NCBI GenBank assembly: GCA_040274765.1
Contig: JBEMAY010000008.1
Span: 1 to 64,000, forward strand
Source: Psychrobacillus sp040274765
GTDB taxonomy: Bacteria; Bacillota; Bacilli; Bacillales_A; Planococcaceae
Length of the DNA stretch: 64,000 nt
Direction of reading: 5' to 3'
This document shows, piece after piece, positions 1 through 8,308 of the stretch. Below the pieces are notes generated by a model that saw only the letters and a program-made list of their open reading frames with translations, was not told where the DNA came from and ran no database searches. The first letter of the stretch is position 1, and the number at the start of each line of letters is the position of its first letter. A program made the translations under genes and the position numbers.

Positions 1-128
1 CAAATGTATTGTATGTCTATCATTATTATAGCCAAGCTTATAAACAAATGGTCTATAATCTTTTAAACATAGTGGCTTATGTATTGATATAATATTGAAC
101 TATACATAATGTGAATGAGGGGAGATAC

Positions 129-1265
129 ATGAATCTAAAAGGAGTTTTACTATTAATATTCTTGTTTCACACTGTAGTAAACGCAACTAGACCTGTCATT
201 ACACTTTCAGCGGATGAGTATGGGGCTTCTATTTGGATTATTGGTATTTTAACCTCTACGTTTGCCTTTTTACCATTAATATTTTCGATTCATGCAGGCA
301 AAATAATAGATAAAATAGGAGATAGGCTCCCTATAGTTATAGGGTTTGTTAGCCTTATAGCCGGAATGATTGTTCCAGCTGTTTTTTCTACTATATGGTC
401 TTTGTTTGTAAGCCAGTTACTTTTAGGTATAGGGAATATAAGTATACCTATTGCTTTGCAAAATCAGTTAGGCCACCAAACGACTAAAAAAAATAGAGAT
501 TATTATTTCAGTATGTTCAGTTTGTGTGTTGCTTTTGGAGCTGTAATAGGTCCTCTCATGGGTGGTTACTTGTCAGAACATATATCCTTTCAAATTGTTT
601 ATATAGTATGCGTAGGTATAGGATTAGCTGGTATTCTCTTCTCTTTAAAAATCCCTAAGGCAGAGCCACAAATACATAGAAAGCCAAGTAAAATGATTGA
701 CTCTATAAAGCTATTAGAAAGCCCGTTAATAAGAAGGGCATTGTTCTCCAGTGCCTTAGTTCTTTATTCAAAAGACATCTTTGTTGCCTACTTTCCGTTA
801 CTAGGAAAGCAAATGAACTTGTCTACATCTACAATAGGTTGGATCATAGCGCTCCAGGGATTAGCAACCATGTTTGTTCGTTTTGTGTTACCAAAGCTTT
901 TAGAAATTTATAAGAGGGAATTTATCTTATTTGTATCCATACTTGTCGCAGGGATTGCCTTTTTAGTGTTGCCTTTGACAAGCTCCGTCCTTGTAATTGC
1001 TTTTCTTGCTATTATGATGGGACTGGGTTTAGGGTGCGGACAGCCAATTTCCATGACAACCACTTATAACGCATCTCCGCCAGAACGGACAGGGGAAGTC
1101 TTAGGTCTACGAATAACTATAAATCGCTTATTTCAGCTAGTTGCACCTGCCTTTTTTGGAGTAATTGGAGGCTCGGTTGGAATGGTAGGTGTATTTCTTT
1201 TTAGCGGTGTTTTTCTAGTAGGGGGATCGTTATTGTTCAAAGGAAAGCGAGAGGATAATGACTAA
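129..1265 (+). CDS. MFS efflux-type transporter
   Basis: Predicted inner-membrane major facilitator carrier of 378 residues with about 12 hydrophobic segments. The loop between segments 2 and 3 carries an MFS motif-A-like stretch (GKIIDKIGDR), and the C-terminal half has the SPPERTGEVLGLR segment seen in many Bacillus drug or metabolite MFS proteins. I chose ATG 129 because AGGGGAG at 118-124 precedes it. An in-frame GTG at 111 has no ribosome binding site. The gene is followed by a weak hairpin and then by a LacI-type regulator, so it may be separate from the downstream operon or supply its uptake. The substrate cannot be read from sequence. The family assignment is firm, the role is not. 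Confidence 0.85.
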   Translation: MNLKGVLLLIFLFHTVVNATRPVITLSADEYGASIWIIGILTSTFAFLPLIFSIHAGKIIDKIGDRLPIVIGFVSLIAGMIVPAVFSTIWSLFVSQLLLGIGNISIPIALQNQLGHQTTKKNRDYYFSMFSLCVAFGAVIGPLMGGYLSEHISFQIVYIVCVGIGLAGILFSLKIPKAEPQIHRKPSKMIDSIKLLESPLIRRALFSSALVLYSKDIFVAYFPLLGKQMNLSTSTIGWIIALQGLATMFVRFVLPKLLEIYKREFILFVSILVAGIAFLVLPLTSSVLVIAFLAIMMGLGLGCGQPISMTTTYNASPPERTGEVLGLRITINRLFQLVAPAFFGVIGGSVGMVGVFLFSGVFLVGGSLLFKGKREDND

Positions 1266-1277
1266 AGTTGTTGGGAG

Positions 1278-1305
1278 ACACTAATCTTTTTAATAAGGTT
1301 GGTGT
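1278..1305 (+). terminator. weak hairpin after the MFS gene
   Basis: ACACTAATCTT (1278-1288) can pair with AAGGTTGGTGT (1295-1305) using two G-U pairs, followed by a broken T tract (TTTATTATTT). It is a plausible but weak intrinsic terminator between the MFS gene and the LacI-type regulator. Confidence 0.35.
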
Positions 1306-1373
1306 TTATTATTTCCAAATATATAATATTATTGTATAGTTTGAGTTAAATTATCAAGAAGGTAGTGGGTAAG

Positions 1374-2369
1374 ATGAATCAAGGAATTACTGCAAAGGAT
1401 GTTGCGAAACTTGCTGGCGTTTCTCAATCCTCTGTGTCTCGTGTGTATTTTAAAGGAGCGACTGTGTCTCAAAAAACTCGTGAGAAGGTATTAGCCGCTG
1501 CAAAAGAACTAGGTTATAGACCGAACGAATTTGCTCGTAGTTTAATTACAAATAGAACGAAAATAATTGGTTTAGTTATGAAGGGGGTCCAGAATCCTTT
1601 TTATCCACAGGTATTAAAGCAATTTACAACTGCATTTAAAAAGTTGGGATACAGTATTTTATTTGTGTATACAAATAACGATGAAATTCAACAAGAGGAT
1701 ATTGATACATTACTTAACTATAACGTTGCGGGTGTCATTATTACGGATGCCACATTGTCTTTGCAAGCAAACGAGGATCTATTTAACAACAGAATTCCTT
1801 TAGCCTTATTCAATAGAAAGATTGATGGGAATAAGTTTTATTCTGTATGCTGTAACAATTTAGAGGCGAGTAAACAAATTGCACAGTACCTATTGGATGC
1901 AGGTTGCTCTAATATGATTTATATTTCAGGCAATGAAAACACATCGACCAGTATAGAACGAGAAAAAGGATTTGTAACGGTACTAAAGGAAAACAAAGTG
2001 AAATATAAAAAATATATTTCTGATTTTACTTATGAGGGAGGTTATAAAACAATTGAGAAAATAGTATCACAGCAAAAAGTTCCCGAAGCGATATTTGTGG
2101 CGAATGATATTATGGCTCTAGGAGTGATGGATTCCTTAAAAAAACATCAAATTACTGTTCCGGATGAAGTTAAGGTGGTTGGATTCGACAATATTGAGAT
2201 GTCTGCTTGGCCCTCATATAGCTTAACGACATGGGAGCAGCCAATAAACGAAATGGTAAATGTAACAGTTGACTATTTAACTGCAGAAATCAGCGAATAC
2301 TCTGGCCAGACACAGAATATAGAGATTGATGGAAGATTAATTGTACGAAAATCGACACAAAATGGTTGA
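1374..2369 (+). CDS. LacI-family transcriptional regulator
   Basis: A 331-residue DNA-binding repressor of the LacI/GalR family. The N-terminus holds the helix-turn-helix and hinge (TAKDVAKLAGVSQSSVSRVY), and the rest is a periplasmic-binding-protein-like effector domain with typical stretches such as IIGLVMKGVQNPFYPQ and the late VVGFDNIEMSAW. Start ATG 1374 is chosen because AGAAGG at 1357-1362 is correctly spaced from it. The in-frame GTG at 1365 is too close. It sits directly upstream of, and co-oriented with, a catabolic operon whose leader contains a perfect palindrome with the central CG of LacI-family operators at 2407-2428, so it is probably the local repressor. The inducer is unknown, presumably the substrate of that operon. 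Confidence 0.92.
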   Translation: MNQGITAKDVAKLAGVSQSSVSRVYFKGATVSQKTREKVLAAAKELGYRPNEFARSLITNRTKIIGLVMKGVQNPFYPQVLKQFTTAFKKLGYSILFVYTNNDEIQQEDIDTLLNYNVAGVIITDATLSLQANEDLFNNRIPLALFNRKIDGNKFYSVCCNNLEASKQIAQYLLDAGCSNMIYISGNENTSTSIEREKGFVTVLKENKVKYKKYISDFTYEGGYKTIEKIVSQQKVPEAIFVANDIMALGVMDSLKKHQITVPDEVKVVGFDNIEMSAWPSYSLTTWEQPINEMVNVTVDYLTAEISEYSGQTQNIEIDGRLIVRKSTQNG

Positions 2370-2406
2370 CGAATTAATGTAATTAGAATAATCTTACTTG
2401 TATATA

Positions 2407-2428
2407 TTTTTGCATACGTATGCAAAAA
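2407..2428. promoter_or_regulatory. LacI-type operator palindrome
   Basis: A perfect 22-bp palindrome made of the half-sites TTTTTGCATAC and GTATGCAAAAA around a central CG dyad, as in LacI/GalR-family operators. It lies between the regulator stop and the start of the HisD-like gene, 51 bp before that start. No second copy was found in front of the regulator or the MFS gene. Binding is inferred from form and position. Confidence 0.75.
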
Positions 2429-2479
2429 ATGATTTGAGTTATTATGAATGCGTTTTCAACCAAAGGGGAGGAATTAAAA

Positions 2480-3757
2480 ATGGTAAAAGTAATTAAATCT
2501 GGAAAGTCACAAGAAGAAGTAAGTGCTAATGATTTAAAGGTATCTCAAATAGTGTCAGAGGCCTTGAAGGATGTAGAAACAAGAGGAGATCAAGCAGTTC
2601 GTGAATTATCGGAAAAATTCGATAAGTGGTCACCTGAATCTTTTCGCTTATCAAGCAAGCAAATTGAAGAAATGGTAGCAAAAGTGCCTTCAGAGGTCAT
2701 TGAGGATATAAAATTTGCTCAAAAAAATATACGTGAATTTGCAGAAGCACAGTTAGCTTCTTTACAAGATGTAGAAGTAGAAAATATTCCAGGAGTTATA
2801 TTAGGACATAAAAACATCCCAGTAAATAGCGTAGGCTGTTATATACCTGGTGGACGATATCCAATGGTAGCTTCAGCGCATATGAGCGTATTAACCGCAA
2901 AAGTCGCTGGAGTAAAAAGAGTAATTGCATGCACTCCTCCGATTAACGGAGAAATCCCTTATGCTACTATTGCTGCTATGTCGTTGGCAGGTGCAGATGA
3001 AATTTACTTGCTAGGCGGTATTCAGGCAATGGGTGCCATGGCAATTGGAACGGAGACTATCCAACCAGTAGACATGATTGTTGGCCCTGGTAATGCATTT
3101 GTAGCAGAGGCAAAGCGTCAGCTCTATGGCCGCGTTGGCATTGACTTGTTTGCTGGTCCAACAGAAACGTTGGTAGTAGCGGACCATACAGCAGATGCAG
3201 AAATGGTTGCTACAGATATTCTAGGACAAGGAGAACATGGTCCAACTTCTCCAGGTGCTTTAATAACTACTTCAGAAAAATTGGCAGAAGAAACACTAGT
3301 AGAGATTGAGCGTCAGTTACAAACTTTACCTACGGCTGATGTAGCGAGAGTCTCATGGGAAGATTATGGTCAAATTCTATTAGTAGATTCTATTGAAGAA
3401 GCTAGAGTAGAGGCTGATCGTTTGGCATTTGAGCATGTGGAAATATTGACGGAAGATCCTAATTACTTCTTAGAAAATATGACGAACTATGGCTGCCTTT
3501 TCTTAGGTCCAGAAACAAATGTTGCCTATGGAGATAAAGTTATTGGTACGAATCATACACTGCCGACAAAAGGTGCGGCAAGATATACCGGCGGTTTATG
3601 GGTAGGCAAATTTATTAAAACAGTAACCTATCAAAAGGTAACACCTGAAGCAAGTGCTTACATTGGGGAATATGCTGCACGTTTATGTCAGTTAGAGAAC
3701 TTTGCTGGACATGCGGAGCAGGCACTTCTAAGAGTAAGACGATACGGAAACAAATAG
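2480..3757 (+). CDS. HisD-family dehydrogenase (HpsN-like)
   Basis: A 425-residue NAD-dependent dehydrogenase of the histidinol dehydrogenase fold, which oxidises an alcohol twice to the acid. Family blocks are clear: VGCYIPGGRYP, AGADEIYLLGGIQAMGAMAIGTE, IVGPGNAFVAEAKRQLYG, IDLFAGPTE, the LGQGEHGPTSP zinc and active-site region, and a C-terminal GTNHTLPTKGAARYTGGLWVGKF. No other his genes are present, and the neighbours are a permease and three more dehydrogenases. It is therefore likely a paralogue such as sulfopropanediol 3-dehydrogenase (HpsN) rather than true HisD. Start ATG 2480 follows GGGGAGG at 2465-2471. An in-frame ATG at 2444 lacks a binding site. First gene of the operon behind the palindrome at 2407. 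The substrate is not determined. Confidence 0.85.
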   Translation: MVKVIKSGKSQEEVSANDLKVSQIVSEALKDVETRGDQAVRELSEKFDKWSPESFRLSSKQIEEMVAKVPSEVIEDIKFAQKNIREFAEAQLASLQDVEVENIPGVILGHKNIPVNSVGCYIPGGRYPMVASAHMSVLTAKVAGVKRVIACTPPINGEIPYATIAAMSLAGADEIYLLGGIQAMGAMAIGTETIQPVDMIVGPGNAFVAEAKRQLYGRVGIDLFAGPTETLVVADHTADAEMVATDILGQGEHGPTSPGALITTSEKLAEETLVEIERQLQTLPTADVARVSWEDYGQILLVDSIEEARVEADRLAFEHVEILTEDPNYFLENMTNYGCLFLGPETNVAYGDKVIGTNHTLPTKGAARYTGGLWVGKFIKTVTYQKVTPEASAYIGEYAARLCQLENFAGHAEQALLRVRRYGNK

Positions 3758-3783
3758 TTCTTAGGGGTTAAGGGGGAGAGAGA

Positions 3784-5106
3784 ATGTTAGGTTTCATAGG
3801 ATTATTTGGTGGACTAGCGTTATTGATTTATTTAACTATGAAGGGAATGAACCTTCTAATCGCTGCACCACTCACTGCTCTATTCGTTGGGATCATGAAT
3901 GGACTTCCGTTATTTCCACAGCTTGTAGAAAAAGGTGCGGACAATTTCTTAACTAATTATATGGGAGGCTTTACTAGCTTCATAGCTTCCTGGTGGTTAA
4001 TGTTCTTAACAGGTGCCATTTTTGGTAAGGTCATGGAGGATAGTGGAGCGGCAGATAGCGTATCTCAATGGATTGTTAGTAAAATTGGTATTAAGCATGC
4101 AGCGCTTGCTGTAGTAATCGCCTGTGCAGTTTTAACTTATGGGGGAGTAAGTTTATTTGTAGTAGCCTTCTCGGTATATCCAATGGCTTTAAGTTTATTT
4201 AAGCAAGCGGATTTGCCAAGACGCTTTATACCGGCAGCCCTTGGTTTTGGTTCTACAACCTTCACGATGACATCGGCAGGATCACCAGAAATTCAAAACT
4301 GGATTCCTATCCAATATTTAAAGACATCTCCTTATGCAGGATGGGAAGTAAGCTTTATTGTAGCTGTCTTCATGATGGCTTTTGGTTATTGGTGGCTGAA
4401 GAAAATGATTAAGAAAGCAATGGATAATGGCGAAACGTTTGTAAGCAGGGAAACTGATGTAACCACGGTTGCTCGTAAAGAGTTACCAAATCCATTGTTA
4501 AGTATGATTCCTTTAGGTGTAGTACTAATCATTTCGTTCTTTTTACATAAAGAATTGGAAACCTCGGCATTAATCCTTGCATTAACCGGGGGTATTCTAG
4601 CAACCTATTTGATCAACAGAAAGTATTTTCAAAATTTCAGTGGTGCAGTTGCTGAAGGAGCAATGGGTGCTGTTATCGCCATTGCCAATACTGCTGCTGT
4701 TGTAGGCTTTGGTGGCGTAGTAAAGGTTACTCCCGCATTTGAATCAGCAGTTGATGTAATGACTGGTATACCAGGTAGTCCACTAATTGGTGGTGCATTA
4801 GCCGTTGCTGTTATAGCTGGTTTAACTGGTTCTTCCTCAGGTGGACAGGCTATCGCGTTGCCTCTTTTAGCTCCGCACTATTTAGATTTAGGTGTAAATG
4901 CAGAAGCGCTTCACAGATCGGTTGCCATTTCTTCTGGCTCTCTAGATTCATTGCCACAAGGGGGCTATGTAGTTACAACTATTCGTTCCATATGTGGAGA
5001 AACACATAAGGATGCTTATCCGGCCTTTGGTGCTTTAACAGTTGTTGTGCCGATTCTCGGTGTAATATTAGCAGTTATTCTTTTCTCTTTTGGCATAGGA
5101 ATTTAA
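3784..5106 (+). CDS. GntP-family H+ symporter (hydroxy-acid permease)
   Basis: A 440-residue polytopic permease of the gluconate permease (GntP) superfamily, with about 12 hydrophobic segments. It resembles the Bacillus YxjC-type permeases found with 3-hydroxybutyrate genes. Characteristic stretches are a glycine-rich SSSGGQAIALPLLAP motif near residues 350-370 and SGSLDSLPQGG near 385-395. It starts 26 bp after the HisD-like gene with GGGGGAG ahead of ATG 3784, so it is in the same operon. Known members move sugar acids or short hydroxy acids with protons. This one presumably imports the substrate for the surrounding dehydrogenases. It is followed by a hairpin that may reduce downstream expression. 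Confidence 0.85.
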   Translation: MLGFIGLFGGLALLIYLTMKGMNLLIAAPLTALFVGIMNGLPLFPQLVEKGADNFLTNYMGGFTSFIASWWLMFLTGAIFGKVMEDSGAADSVSQWIVSKIGIKHAALAVVIACAVLTYGGVSLFVVAFSVYPMALSLFKQADLPRRFIPAALGFGSTTFTMTSAGSPEIQNWIPIQYLKTSPYAGWEVSFIVAVFMMAFGYWWLKKMIKKAMDNGETFVSRETDVTTVARKELPNPLLSMIPLGVVLIISFFLHKELETSALILALTGGILATYLINRKYFQNFSGAVAEGAMGAVIAIANTAAVVGFGGVVKVTPAFESAVDVMTGIPGSPLIGGALAVAVIAGLTGSSSGGQAIALPLLAPHYLDLGVNAEALHRSVAISSGSLDSLPQGGYVVTTIRSICGETHKDAYPAFGALTVVVPILGVILAVILFSFGIGI

Positions 5107-5110
5107 ACAC

Positions 5111-5150
5111 AATACCAACAAACAAGAAGTACAATCGTTTGTTGGGTATT
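5111..5150 (+). other. intra-operon stem-loop
   Basis: AATACCAACAAAC (5111-5123) pairs with GTTTGTTGGGTATT (5137-5150) with one bulged G. There is no good T tract behind it, so it is more likely an mRNA-processing or stability stem-loop, or a leaky terminator, within the operon than a full stop. Confidence 0.55.
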
Positions 5151-5179
5151 GCTTATTAAAAATATAGGGGTGTGGTTGG

Positions 5180-6127
5180 ATGGAAAACGTATCAATTTTA
5201 GGTTGTGGGACAATGGGACACTCCATCGCTTTATCAGCTGCTTGGGCAGGCTTACCTGTAAAAGTATATGGGGTTAGCGATCAAGATCTAGAGACTGCAA
5301 AAAAAGGTCTTCATAATAAACTAAAACTTATGAAGGATAACGGTTTATTTGACGAAAAGGAAGCAGCTCGCATTTTGGACCTCATTGTGTTATCTATATC
5401 TCTAGAAGAGGTTGTGAAAGAGACAACCTTTATTATTGAAGTAATACCTGAAGTACTAGATCTTAAAAAAAGTATGTATAAAAAATTAGAGGAATTAGTC
5501 AGTAAAGATGTAATTATAGCAAGTAACACTTCCGGATTTATGCCGAGTTTATTGGCAGACGGAATGGATCATCCTAATCGTTTTGTAGTAACACACTTTT
5601 GGAATCCCGGTCACCTAATTCCTTTGGTCGAAGTAGTAAAGGGTGAAAAGACAGATAACGGTACAGTCCAGCGAGCTATGCAAGTACTTCAGCATATGAG
5701 GAAGAAACCGGTTTTATTAAACAGAGAGATTCCAGGATTTATAGGGAATCGTTTGCAGTATGCATTATTTAGGGAAGCGCAATCACTACTTGATGCAGGG
5801 GTAGCAACCAAAGAAGACATCGATGCAGCAGTAACATATAGTATTGGTCGTCGTCTTCCGGTAACAGGACCATTAATGACTGCGGATATGGGAGGTCTTG
5901 ATGTATTTTCTGCTATTTCGAATTATCTTTTTGAGGACTTGAGTACCGATCAAAAATCCGGTAGAGTGCTTACACAGTTAGTAGAGGAGAATAGGCTTGG
6001 AGACAAAAATGGTCAAGGATTCTATAAGTGGGACGAGCAATTCTCTCTTTTAAAAAATGCAGAGCGTGAGCAAATGCTGATTCATTTTCTTAAGGGAGAT
6101 ATGAATTTAGGAGGTAGCGATGAATAA
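5180..6127 (+). CDS. 3-hydroxyacyl-CoA dehydrogenase family enzyme
   Basis: A 315-residue NAD-dependent dehydrogenase. The N-terminal Rossmann domain begins VSILGCGTMGHSIALSAAWAG. The catalytic region reads SNTSGFMP, then HFWNPGHLIPLVEVVKG, and the C-terminal helical domain starts NREIPGFIGNRLQYALFREA. The length and single C-terminal domain fit the short HCDH group that includes carnitine dehydrogenase, L-gulonate 3-dehydrogenase (lambda-crystallin type) and 3-hydroxybutyryl-CoA dehydrogenase. The absence of acyl-CoA genes nearby makes a free hydroxy acid substrate plausible. ATG 5180 follows AGGGGTG. The end overlaps the next gene by 8 bp, showing translational coupling. Family firm, substrate open. 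Confidence 0.85.
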   Translation: MENVSILGCGTMGHSIALSAAWAGLPVKVYGVSDQDLETAKKGLHNKLKLMKDNGLFDEKEAARILDLIVLSISLEEVVKETTFIIEVIPEVLDLKKSMYKKLEELVSKDVIIASNTSGFMPSLLADGMDHPNRFVVTHFWNPGHLIPLVEVVKGEKTDNGTVQRAMQVLQHMRKKPVLLNREIPGFIGNRLQYALFREAQSLLDAGVATKEDIDAAVTYSIGRRLPVTGPLMTADMGGLDVFSAISNYLFEDLSTDQKSGRVLTQLVEENRLGDKNGQGFYKWDEQFSLLKNAEREQMLIHFLKGDMNLGGSDE

Positions 6128-6884
6128 CTTCTTTTCTGAGATAGAGCATAAAACGGTCATTGTAACGGGCGGTAGTAAAGGGATAGGGAAAGATATAGCC
6201 CTGACATTTGCTAAGCTAAAAGCTAATGTAGTGATTTCAGGTCGAGATAGTATAGCATTAGAGGAAACGTTAAAAGAACTACAAGTCTATAACGATCGAT
6301 GCATTTCTGTTCAAGGCGATTTAAGCAAAATGGAGAATATAAATAATTTAATAGAGACGACAGTAAAAGAGTTTGGAACAATTGATGTACTTATCAATAA
6401 TGCAGGAGTTAATATTGCAAAGCCTGCATTAGAAGTAACGGAGAATGACTGGGATACTGTCTTAGACTTAAATTTAAAGTCTGCGTTCTTTACAAGTCAG
6501 GCAGCGGCTAAATTTATGAGTAAACAAAGAAATGGTAAAATTATAAATATAGCCTCTCAAATGGCCTTTGTAGGCTATTACAATAGAGCAGCATATTGTT
6601 CTAGTAAAGGAGGTCTAGTTCAACTAACAAAGGCGTTGGCAGTTGAATGGGCTAAGCTTGGTATTAACGTTAACGCTGTGGCACCTACCTTTATAGAAAC
6701 AGAGTTAACTGCTAAAATGTTTGAAGATGAAGATTTTAAAAGGGATGTCGAAAATAGAATTCTCTTAAAGGGACTTTCGCAGCCAAAGGATATTTCTGGA
6801 GCAGTGCTGTATTTAGCCTCTGATTTGGCGAATTTCGTGACAGGAGAAACTTTAAAGGTTGATGGTGGATGGACTGCAATTTAA
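6120..6884 (+). CDS. short-chain dehydrogenase/reductase
   Basis: A 254-residue classical SDR. The cofactor motif TGGSKGIG is near residue 17, the NNAG motif follows LINNAGVNIA, the catalytic Ser is in NIASQMAF, the YxxxK pair is in AAYCSSKGG, and the C-terminus has the usual DGGWTAI. It resembles gluconate 5-dehydrogenase or 2-dehydro-3-deoxygluconate reductase-type SDRs, but specificity cannot be read by eye. It is preceded by GGAGG at 6110-6114, overlaps the upstream gene by 8 bp and is followed after 16 bp by a second SDR. Part of the five-gene catabolic operon under the LacI-type palindrome. Confidence 0.88.
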   Translation: MNNFFSEIEHKTVIVTGGSKGIGKDIALTFAKLKANVVISGRDSIALEETLKELQVYNDRCISVQGDLSKMENINNLIETTVKEFGTIDVLINNAGVNIAKPALEVTENDWDTVLDLNLKSAFFTSQAAAKFMSKQRNGKIINIASQMAFVGYYNRAAYCSSKGGLVQLTKALAVEWAKLGINVNAVAPTFIETELTAKMFEDEDFKRDVENRILLKGLSQPKDISGAVLYLASDLANFVTGETLKVDGGWTAI

Positions 6885-6900
6885 GATTGGAGGAATTCAA

Positions 6901-7665
6901 TTGAAGGGTAAAGTAGTATTTATAACTGGGGCTGCCAGAGGTATTGGCTATGATGTCGCTAAGGCATTTTTAGAGGCAGGAGCAAGCGTAGTTATTTCAG
7001 ATTTGAATAAAGTAGCATTAGACGAGGCTGTCTCCACTCTAAATGGGCAAGTAAAGGGTCTTGTCTGTGATGTAACGAAAGAAGAGGACATTAAGAACGC
7101 CATTGAATCTACAGTAGATTCCTTTGGAAGAATAGATATATTGATAAATAATGCAGGTATGCAGCATGTTTCATTAATAGAAGAATTCCCGACAGAAAAG
7201 TTCGAGCTATTAATAAAAATAATGCTAACAGCTCCTTTTGTAGCAATGAAATATGCATTACCACACATGAAAAAGCAGCGATTTGGCCGGATTATTAATA
7301 TGGCTTCTATAAACGGCTTGATAGGATTTGCAGGAAAGGCCGCCTATAATTCAGCTAAGCATGGAGTGATCGGTTTAACTAAGGTAGCGGCATTAGAGGC
7401 TGCAGCTGATGGAATTACAGTTAATGCAATATGCCCAGGCTATGTGGATACATTGCTTGTACGCAACCAATTTGAAGATTTAGCTAGAACGAGAAATATT
7501 AAGGTGGAGCAGGTACTGGAAGAAGTATTGTATCCCCTAGTTCCCCAAAGAAGATTATTAGACGTTCAAGAAATTACTGACTTAGCTTTGTATGTGGCAA
7601 GTGAATCTGCCAAAGGGATGACAGGCCAGGCAATTGTTTTAGATGGTGGCTATACAGCCCAATAA
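6901..7665 (+). CDS. 3-hydroxybutyrate dehydrogenase-like SDR
   Basis: A 254-residue classical SDR that strongly resembles bacterial D-3-hydroxybutyrate dehydrogenases (BdhA/YxjF type). Seen features are TGAARGIG, NNAGMQHVS, IEEFPTEKFELLIKIMLTAPF, the Ser of NMASINGLIGFAGK, YNSAKHG with the catalytic Tyr and Lys, NAICPGYVDT and a terminal VLDGGYTAQ. The start is TTG 6901, placed 7 bp after GGAGG at 6889-6893. An upstream in-frame ATG at 6859 lies inside the preceding gene and lacks a site. Last gene of the operon, closed by a strong terminator. If the name holds, it would interconvert a 3-hydroxy acid and a 3-keto acid, which fits the YxjC-like permease in the same operon. Confidence 0.85.
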   Translation: MKGKVVFITGAARGIGYDVAKAFLEAGASVVISDLNKVALDEAVSTLNGQVKGLVCDVTKEEDIKNAIESTVDSFGRIDILINNAGMQHVSLIEEFPTEKFELLIKIMLTAPFVAMKYALPHMKKQRFGRIINMASINGLIGFAGKAAYNSAKHGVIGLTKVAALEAAADGITVNAICPGYVDTLLVRNQFEDLARTRNIKVEQVLEEVLYPLVPQRRLLDVQEITDLALYVASESAKGMTGQAIVLDGGYTAQ

Positions 7666-7666
7666 T

Positions 7667-7696
7667 AAAAAGGCCCTTAATTTTAGGGGCCTTTTT
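7667..7696 (+). terminator. terminator of the catabolic operon
   Basis: AAAAAGGCCC (7667-7676) pairs with GGGCCTTTTT (7687-7696) around a short AT loop and ends in a T run: a classic intrinsic terminator two bases after the last SDR. It may also serve the opposing gene that ends at 7718. Confidence 0.9.
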
Positions 7697-7717
7697 CTAT
7701 ATAATAACCTAAATTGT

Positions 7718-8116
7718 TTATGCTTTACTTGATTTTTCAACGAAGAAGGTAATAACTAAGAACATAAAGAATGCAAAAAGTAAAACAGTTCCCCCTACGA
7801 TAAAGAAGACCATAACCAGTGTTTCATTTAGGTCAAAGGGATTTAGATTATACATCCACATGCCAACTGTTAATCCTAATGCACCTATCATGGCACTAAT
7901 ACTTTGTAAAGTTACCATCCACTTATGTTTGACTGTAAATACTTGATAGAAAATTCCCCATGCAAAGACAGATAGCCATCCTACTAAAAGTACGTGAGCG
8001 TGTATTGGTCTTAGTGAGTAGTCCATCTGACCTGCCATATGCGAACCAATATAAGTTCCAATCAGTCCAAATAATGCTGCAAAACGAATTAATCTTATAC
8101 TCCAAGTTTTTTCCAT
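7718..8116 (-). CDS. small heme-copper-oxidase-like membrane protein
   Basis: A 132-residue protein with four predicted membrane segments. Its second segment, RPIHAHVLLVGWLSVFAWGIFYQVF, resembles the histidine-bearing helix of cytochrome oxidase or NO reductase subunit I, and the first contains GLIGTYIGSHMAG. Annotation pipelines usually call such proteins cytochrome oxidase subunit I-like, but a 132-residue protein cannot be a complete oxidase. Histidines in the SHMAG and IHAH segments could be heme ligands, which is inference. Start ATG 8116 (reading down) has AGGAGAG upstream. An in-frame TTG at 8134 is less well placed. It is divergent from the MMPL transporter and shares its promoter region, which carries an HssR-like repeat. 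Confidence 0.65.
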   Translation of the reverse strand: MEKTWSIRLIRFAALFGLIGTYIGSHMAGQMDYSLRPIHAHVLLVGWLSVFAWGIFYQVFTVKHKWMVTLQSISAMIGALGLTVGMWMYNLNPFDLNETLVMVFFIVGGTVLLFAFFMFLVITFFVEKSSKA

Positions 8117-8235
8117 TATTATCTCTCCTCTCAAAGCCTCAGTTTAATGATTAAATATCTTTTCCACAAGTGGTAAATTTACTTTGACTTGAATATTTCA
8201 AATTTGAATAGAAAGAATATAAAAGTAAAAGGAAA

Positions 8236-8255
8236 GTTCATAGAGAGTTCATATA
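8236..8255 (+). promoter_or_regulatory. HssR-like direct repeat upstream of MMPL gene
   Basis: Two 9-mers, GTTCATAGA (8236-8244) and GTTCATATA (8247-8255), separated by 2 bp. The published HssR binding site in the Staphylococcus aureus hrtAB promoter is GTTCATATT-N2-GTTCATATT, so spacing is identical and 7 of 9 and 8 of 9 bases match. It lies 53 bp before the MMPL start, and an HssRS-like gene pair follows at 11052-13105. Function is inferred. Confidence 0.7.
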
Positions 8256-8308
8256 CCTTCTGTAAACTAACTATTTGATAGAAATTTTGAAGGAGGAAAA
8301 ACGCTCAT

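Noticed and set aside
2480..3757. True histidinol dehydrogenase of histidine biosynthesis
   Set aside because: No other his genes; the context is a permease and catabolic dehydrogenases under a LacI-type regulator.
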